Of a stretch of 5,967 nt of DNA, positions 5,501 through 5,967 are shown piece by piece (positions within the stretch are counted from its first letter, which is position 1; every line of letters begins with the position of its first letter). This DNA is from Bdellovibrio sp. ZAP7 (GTDB lineage Bacteria; Bacteroidota; Bacteroidia; Flavobacteriales; Flavobacteriaceae), in the NCBI GenBank assembly GCA_943324165.2, contig CALPKO020000105.1, forward strand, positions 1 through 5,967, in the 5' to 3' direction. The position numbers and the translations under genes were made by a program. The notes under the pieces were generated by a model. The model saw nothing but the letters and a program-made list of their open reading frames with translations, was not told where the DNA came from and did not search any database.

Positions 5501-5967
5501 TTTCTAGTCAAAACAAAAGTCCTGCCACCTTGATTTAAAGTCATTTGGTTTTCAGAAGGTTTGAATGCTAACATTATTTTTGCAGCTTCAAATTCAAATT
5601 TGTCTTTTTCGGTTGCGGTTAACGGAAACGATGATTGACCGGTTGCTTGAGCAATCAAAGTTGCGTTTTCCTTAGTAATCATAATTTTAAGAGGAAAACT
5701 ATCGCTTGAATATTCGCCTAAATATTGGTCTAAGTCTTCGGTTTTTAAAACCAATTCTTTAAAATCTGGAATAGTAAATGGTTTGTTAAAAAAATTACTC
5801 AAAGCCGCAATGGCAATGTTGTTATTGCTGTAAATGTTTCCATTGGAAGTCAATGCAATCGCTAATTTTTCTTCAGGAACATAACTTAACATCGAAGTAA
5901 ATCCATCAATTCCTCCAGTATGTCCGTAACCAATTTTATCATAAAATGGTACTTTAAAAATGCCAAA
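5497..5967 (-). CDS. Beta-lactamase-family serine hydrolase, C-terminal part (5' end outside window)
   Basis: The minus-strand frame is open from the right edge to TAA at 5499-5497, giving 156 residues. The methionine at 5892 is internal: the frame continues 25 codons upstream with well-conserved sequence, so it should not be taken as the start. YGHTGGIDGFTS (visible residues 14-25) carries the HTGG motif that replaces the KTG triad in class C beta-lactamase and esterase-like enzymes (PF00144). VPEEKLAIALTSNGN (about 30-44) continues that fold. The catalytic SxxK and YxN motifs would lie outside the window. From about residue 78 (DLDQYLGEYSS onward) a small beta-rich C-terminal domain follows, of the kind often appended to these hydrolases (DUF3471-like). 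The substrate is unknown; candidates are a peptidoglycan peptide, a D-amino-acid peptide or an ester. The gene is convergent with the GT9 remnant, and its stop lies within the duplicated block. Confidence 0.85.
   Translation of the reverse strand, partial: FGIFKVPFYDKIGYGHTGGIDGFTSMLSYVPEEKLAIALTSNGNIYSNNNIAIAALSNFFNKPFTIPDFKELVLKTEDLDQYLGEYSSDSFPLKIMITKENATLIAQATGQSSFPLTATEKDKFEFEAAKIMLAFKPSENQMTLNQGGRTFVLTRK

Noticed and set aside
5497..5892. Treating the methionine at 5892 as the start of a small 131-residue protein
   Set aside because: The frame stays open to the window edge, and the upstream codons carry the conserved YGHTGG region of the hydrolase, so the gene is truncated by the window and not short.

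Overview
The window reads as chromosomal DNA of a Bacteroidota species, most likely Flavobacterium or a close relative. The reasons are the low GC content, the lack of Shine-Dalgarno sequences ahead of genes, promoter-like TAnnTTTG motifs (the -7 consensus of this phylum), an outer-membrane receptor with a carboxypeptidase-like regulatory domain, and a DUF4254 gene next to a family 9 glycosyltransferase, a pairing familiar from flavobacteria. The genus is inferred from gene style; no rRNA is present to confirm it.

Layout. Positions 1-635 (minus strand) hold upp, uracil phosphoribosyltransferase, nearly complete and missing only its last few C-terminal residues. A short divergent promoter region (636-734) separates it from a plus-strand pair: a DUF4254 gene (735-1340) and a GT9/heptosyltransferase-like gene (1370-2425, TTG start). 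These two are 29 bases apart and look like one transcription unit, probably linked to cell-envelope glycan synthesis. A 232-base gap with a good Bacteroidota promoter (2508-2534) leads to a large TonB-dependent-receptor-like outer-membrane protein (2658-5126). This receptor has no SusD partner or other transport gene beside it here.

Positions 5127-5496 contain no intact gene and are the least ordinary part of the window. They hold a cluster of inverted repeats (5131-5394), an embedded A-tract/hairpin/T-tract that looks like a bidirectional terminator (5217-5249), and a degenerate second copy of the 3' end of the GT9 gene (5400-5492). That copy runs into the stop codon of the last gene. The last gene (5497-5967, minus strand) is the C-terminal part of a beta-lactamase-family (PF00144) serine hydrolase that continues past the right edge.

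Interpretation. upp is a housekeeping pyrimidine salvage gene, and DUF4254-GT9 is a conserved but poorly characterised envelope module. The GT9 3'-end copy suggests a rearrangement: either the receptor gene and the repeat-rich DNA came to lie between GT9 and the hydrolase, or a tandem GT9 paralogue was largely lost. I see no defence system, CRISPR array, transposase, tRNA or rRNA. The evidence does not support a new multi-gene system. The genuine oddities are the duplicated gene end and the structured intergenic element.
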